Source: Actinomycetota bacterium
Lineage (GTDB): Bacteria; Actinomycetota; Humimicrobiia; Humimicrobiales; Humimicrobiaceae
DNA length: 6,548 nucleotides
Direction: 5' to 3'
Assembly (NCBI GenBank): GCA_003155275.1
Contig: PMCC01000145.1
Coordinates: forward strand, 5,974-12,521
Numbering within the stretch: position 1 is the stretch's first letter; the number at the start of each line of letters is the position of its first letter. This document shows positions 5,982 to 6,548 of this stretch, one piece after another. Position numbers and translations under genes: made by a program. Below the pieces are notes generated by a model that saw only the letters and a list, made by a program, of their open reading frames with translations, was not told the origin of the DNA and ran no database searches.

Positions 5982-6010
5982 TATGCTCCAAGTTTATCGG
6001 TTTTTATGGA

Positions 6011-6055
6011 AGAGAAACCGTAAAAAACAATCTAAATTTTTCACGGTTTCTCTTT
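6011..6055. terminator. Bidirectional terminator between convergent genes
   Basis: AGAGAAACCGT (6011-6021) pairs perfectly with ACGGTTTCTCT (6043-6053), and after one mismatch five further A-T pairs extend the stem inward (6023-6027 with 6037-6041). It lies between the plus-strand YihY/BrkB gene (ends 5981) and the minus-strand ytxH (ends 6080), so it can serve both. The T-tails are short (TTT on the plus strand, TTCC on the minus). Confidence 0.75.
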
Positions 6056-6079
6056 CGTTGCTGTGCTTTCTATGCAGAA

Positions 6080-6328
6080 TTACTTTACTGCATCTTTTAA
6101 TTCTTCAAATTTCTTTTTACCTGATTCTGCCAGGTCCCTTGTTTTTCCCACTACATCTGAAACACTTTCTTTGCCCATTTCCATTAATCTTTCGCTCTTT
6201 TCCACCAGATCTTCCCTGGTATCTTTCCCTGATTTTGGGGCAAACAGGATTCCAAGGACTGCACCTATTGCCAAACCCGCCATAAGCGCTATAAATACTC
6301 CGCCACCATGATTTGCGTCATGATTCAT
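6080..6328 (-). CDS. YtxH domain-containing protein
   Basis: An 82-residue small membrane-anchored protein. A short polar start rich in His, Asn and Gly (MNHDANHGGG) leads into one Gly/Ala-rich membrane helix, FIALMAGLAIGAVLGILFAP (12-31). The KSGKDTREDL motif follows at once and is the signature of the YtxH family. The rest (about 40-82) is a charged, probably coiled-coil helix on the cytoplasmic side, with repeated Glu, Lys and small residues, ending in EELKDAVK. ATG at 6328 has a strong ribosome binding site, GGAGG, 6 bases upstream. It lies 26 bases after the DUF948-type gene, as in the ytxG-ytxH pair of Bacillus, where the genes belong to the general stress response; the exact function is unknown. 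Confidence 0.9.
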   Translation of the reverse strand: MNHDANHGGGVFIALMAGLAIGAVLGILFAPKSGKDTREDLVEKSERLMEMGKESVSDVVGKTRDLAESGKKKFEELKDAVK

Positions 6329-6354
6329 TTTTACCTCCGCTTCCTTACTTTTTA

Positions 6355-6548
6355 TTAATTGATTTTTTTACTTTTAACTGATGCTTTTTTAATACTGCCT
6401 GCAAGACCGATACTAGTGCTGATGAGTTTTATTATCGGGCTTGTAATGATTATCCTTACAAGCCTTACAACCATCGAAACCTGTCCGACTATCGAACCGA
6501 CACTTTGTGTAATTTCGCCTATTGAGCTTATTTCACTGTTAAGATGTG
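6355..6548 (-). CDS. DUF948 (YtxG-like) protein, C-terminal part only
   Basis: The last 63 residues of a protein whose start lies beyond the right edge; it ends with two consecutive stop codons (6355-6357 and 6352-6354). The visible part has a heptad-like stretch, SEISSIGEITQSVGSIVGQV (4-23), then MVVRLVRIIITSPIIKLIS, and a basic tail, KKASVKSKK. This is the usual end of DUF948 proteins: a coiled coil ahead of a hydrophobic P-I-I-K-L segment. DUF948 proteins have an N-terminal membrane helix and commonly sit immediately upstream of ytxH, as here. Assignment relies partly on this pairing, since only the C-terminus is seen. Confidence 0.7.
   Translation of the reverse strand, partial: HLNSEISSIGEITQSVGSIVGQVSMVVRLVRIIITSPIIKLISTSIGLAGSIKKASVKSKKIN

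Noticed and set aside
5983..6311. Two plus-strand open frames (100 and 82 codons) after the YihY/BrkB gene
   Set aside because: They run through the terminator hairpin or opposite ytxH and lack family features; ytxH on the minus strand has a strong ribosome site and a clear YtxH motif.
1..6548. CRISPR array, tRNA genes, transposases or integrases
   Set aside because: No regularly spaced repeats, tRNA-like cloverleaf, or transposase/integrase motifs were seen on either strand.

Overview
The window is AT-rich with AT-biased codon use. Its gene content (AmaP/Asp23-like protein, YtxH and DUF948 proteins, a YihY/BrkB protein, and an OapA-like protein behind a long structured noncoding region) fits a low-GC, Gram-positive-type anaerobe. 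Firmicutes/Clostridia is the most likely group, but I cannot name a species and related deep lineages remain possible.

Region by region. (1) Positions 1-2530, minus strand: the most notable locus. From upstream to downstream it holds a promoter candidate (about 2500-2529), a roughly 570-base stretch with no credible gene, clearly richer in G+C than its surroundings and full of hairpins (about 1855-2420), then a small membrane protein with a DUF21/CNNM-like core and a DxxxD motif (1246-1830, TTG start), then an Nramp-related transporter cut by the left edge (1-1199). I read this as an OLE (Ornate, Large, Extremophilic) RNA followed by the gene for its membrane partner OapA, with a divalent-metal transporter in the same transcription unit. 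The transporter's metal-site motifs differ from classical Mn/Fe Nramps and suggest Mg2+ or another hard cation. (2) 2531-2683: a noncoding patch with several small hairpins and an 11-base direct repeat. (3) 2684-4713, minus strand: a stress/envelope cluster in the order lone degenerate receiver domain, lipoprotein, 52-residue two-helix membrane peptide, AmaP-like membrane-anchored Asp23-type protein. (4) 4714-5147: an intergenic region with an intrinsic terminator-like hairpin, a patch that looks like decayed coding sequence, and a good sigma-A-type promoter. (5) 5148-5981, plus strand: YihY/BrkB-family membrane protein, ended by a strong hairpin that also serves the convergent genes. (6) 6080-6548, minus strand: the C-terminus of a DUF948 (YtxG-like) protein followed by a YtxH protein.

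Taken together, the window is a set of membrane and stress genes. OLE RNA and OapA have been linked experimentally, in Bacillus halodurans, to tolerance of cold, short-chain alcohols and Mg2+. Co-transcription here with a probable Mg2+/divalent-metal transporter would tie the OLE ribonucleoprotein directly to metal transport. This is the best candidate for something under-described in the window.
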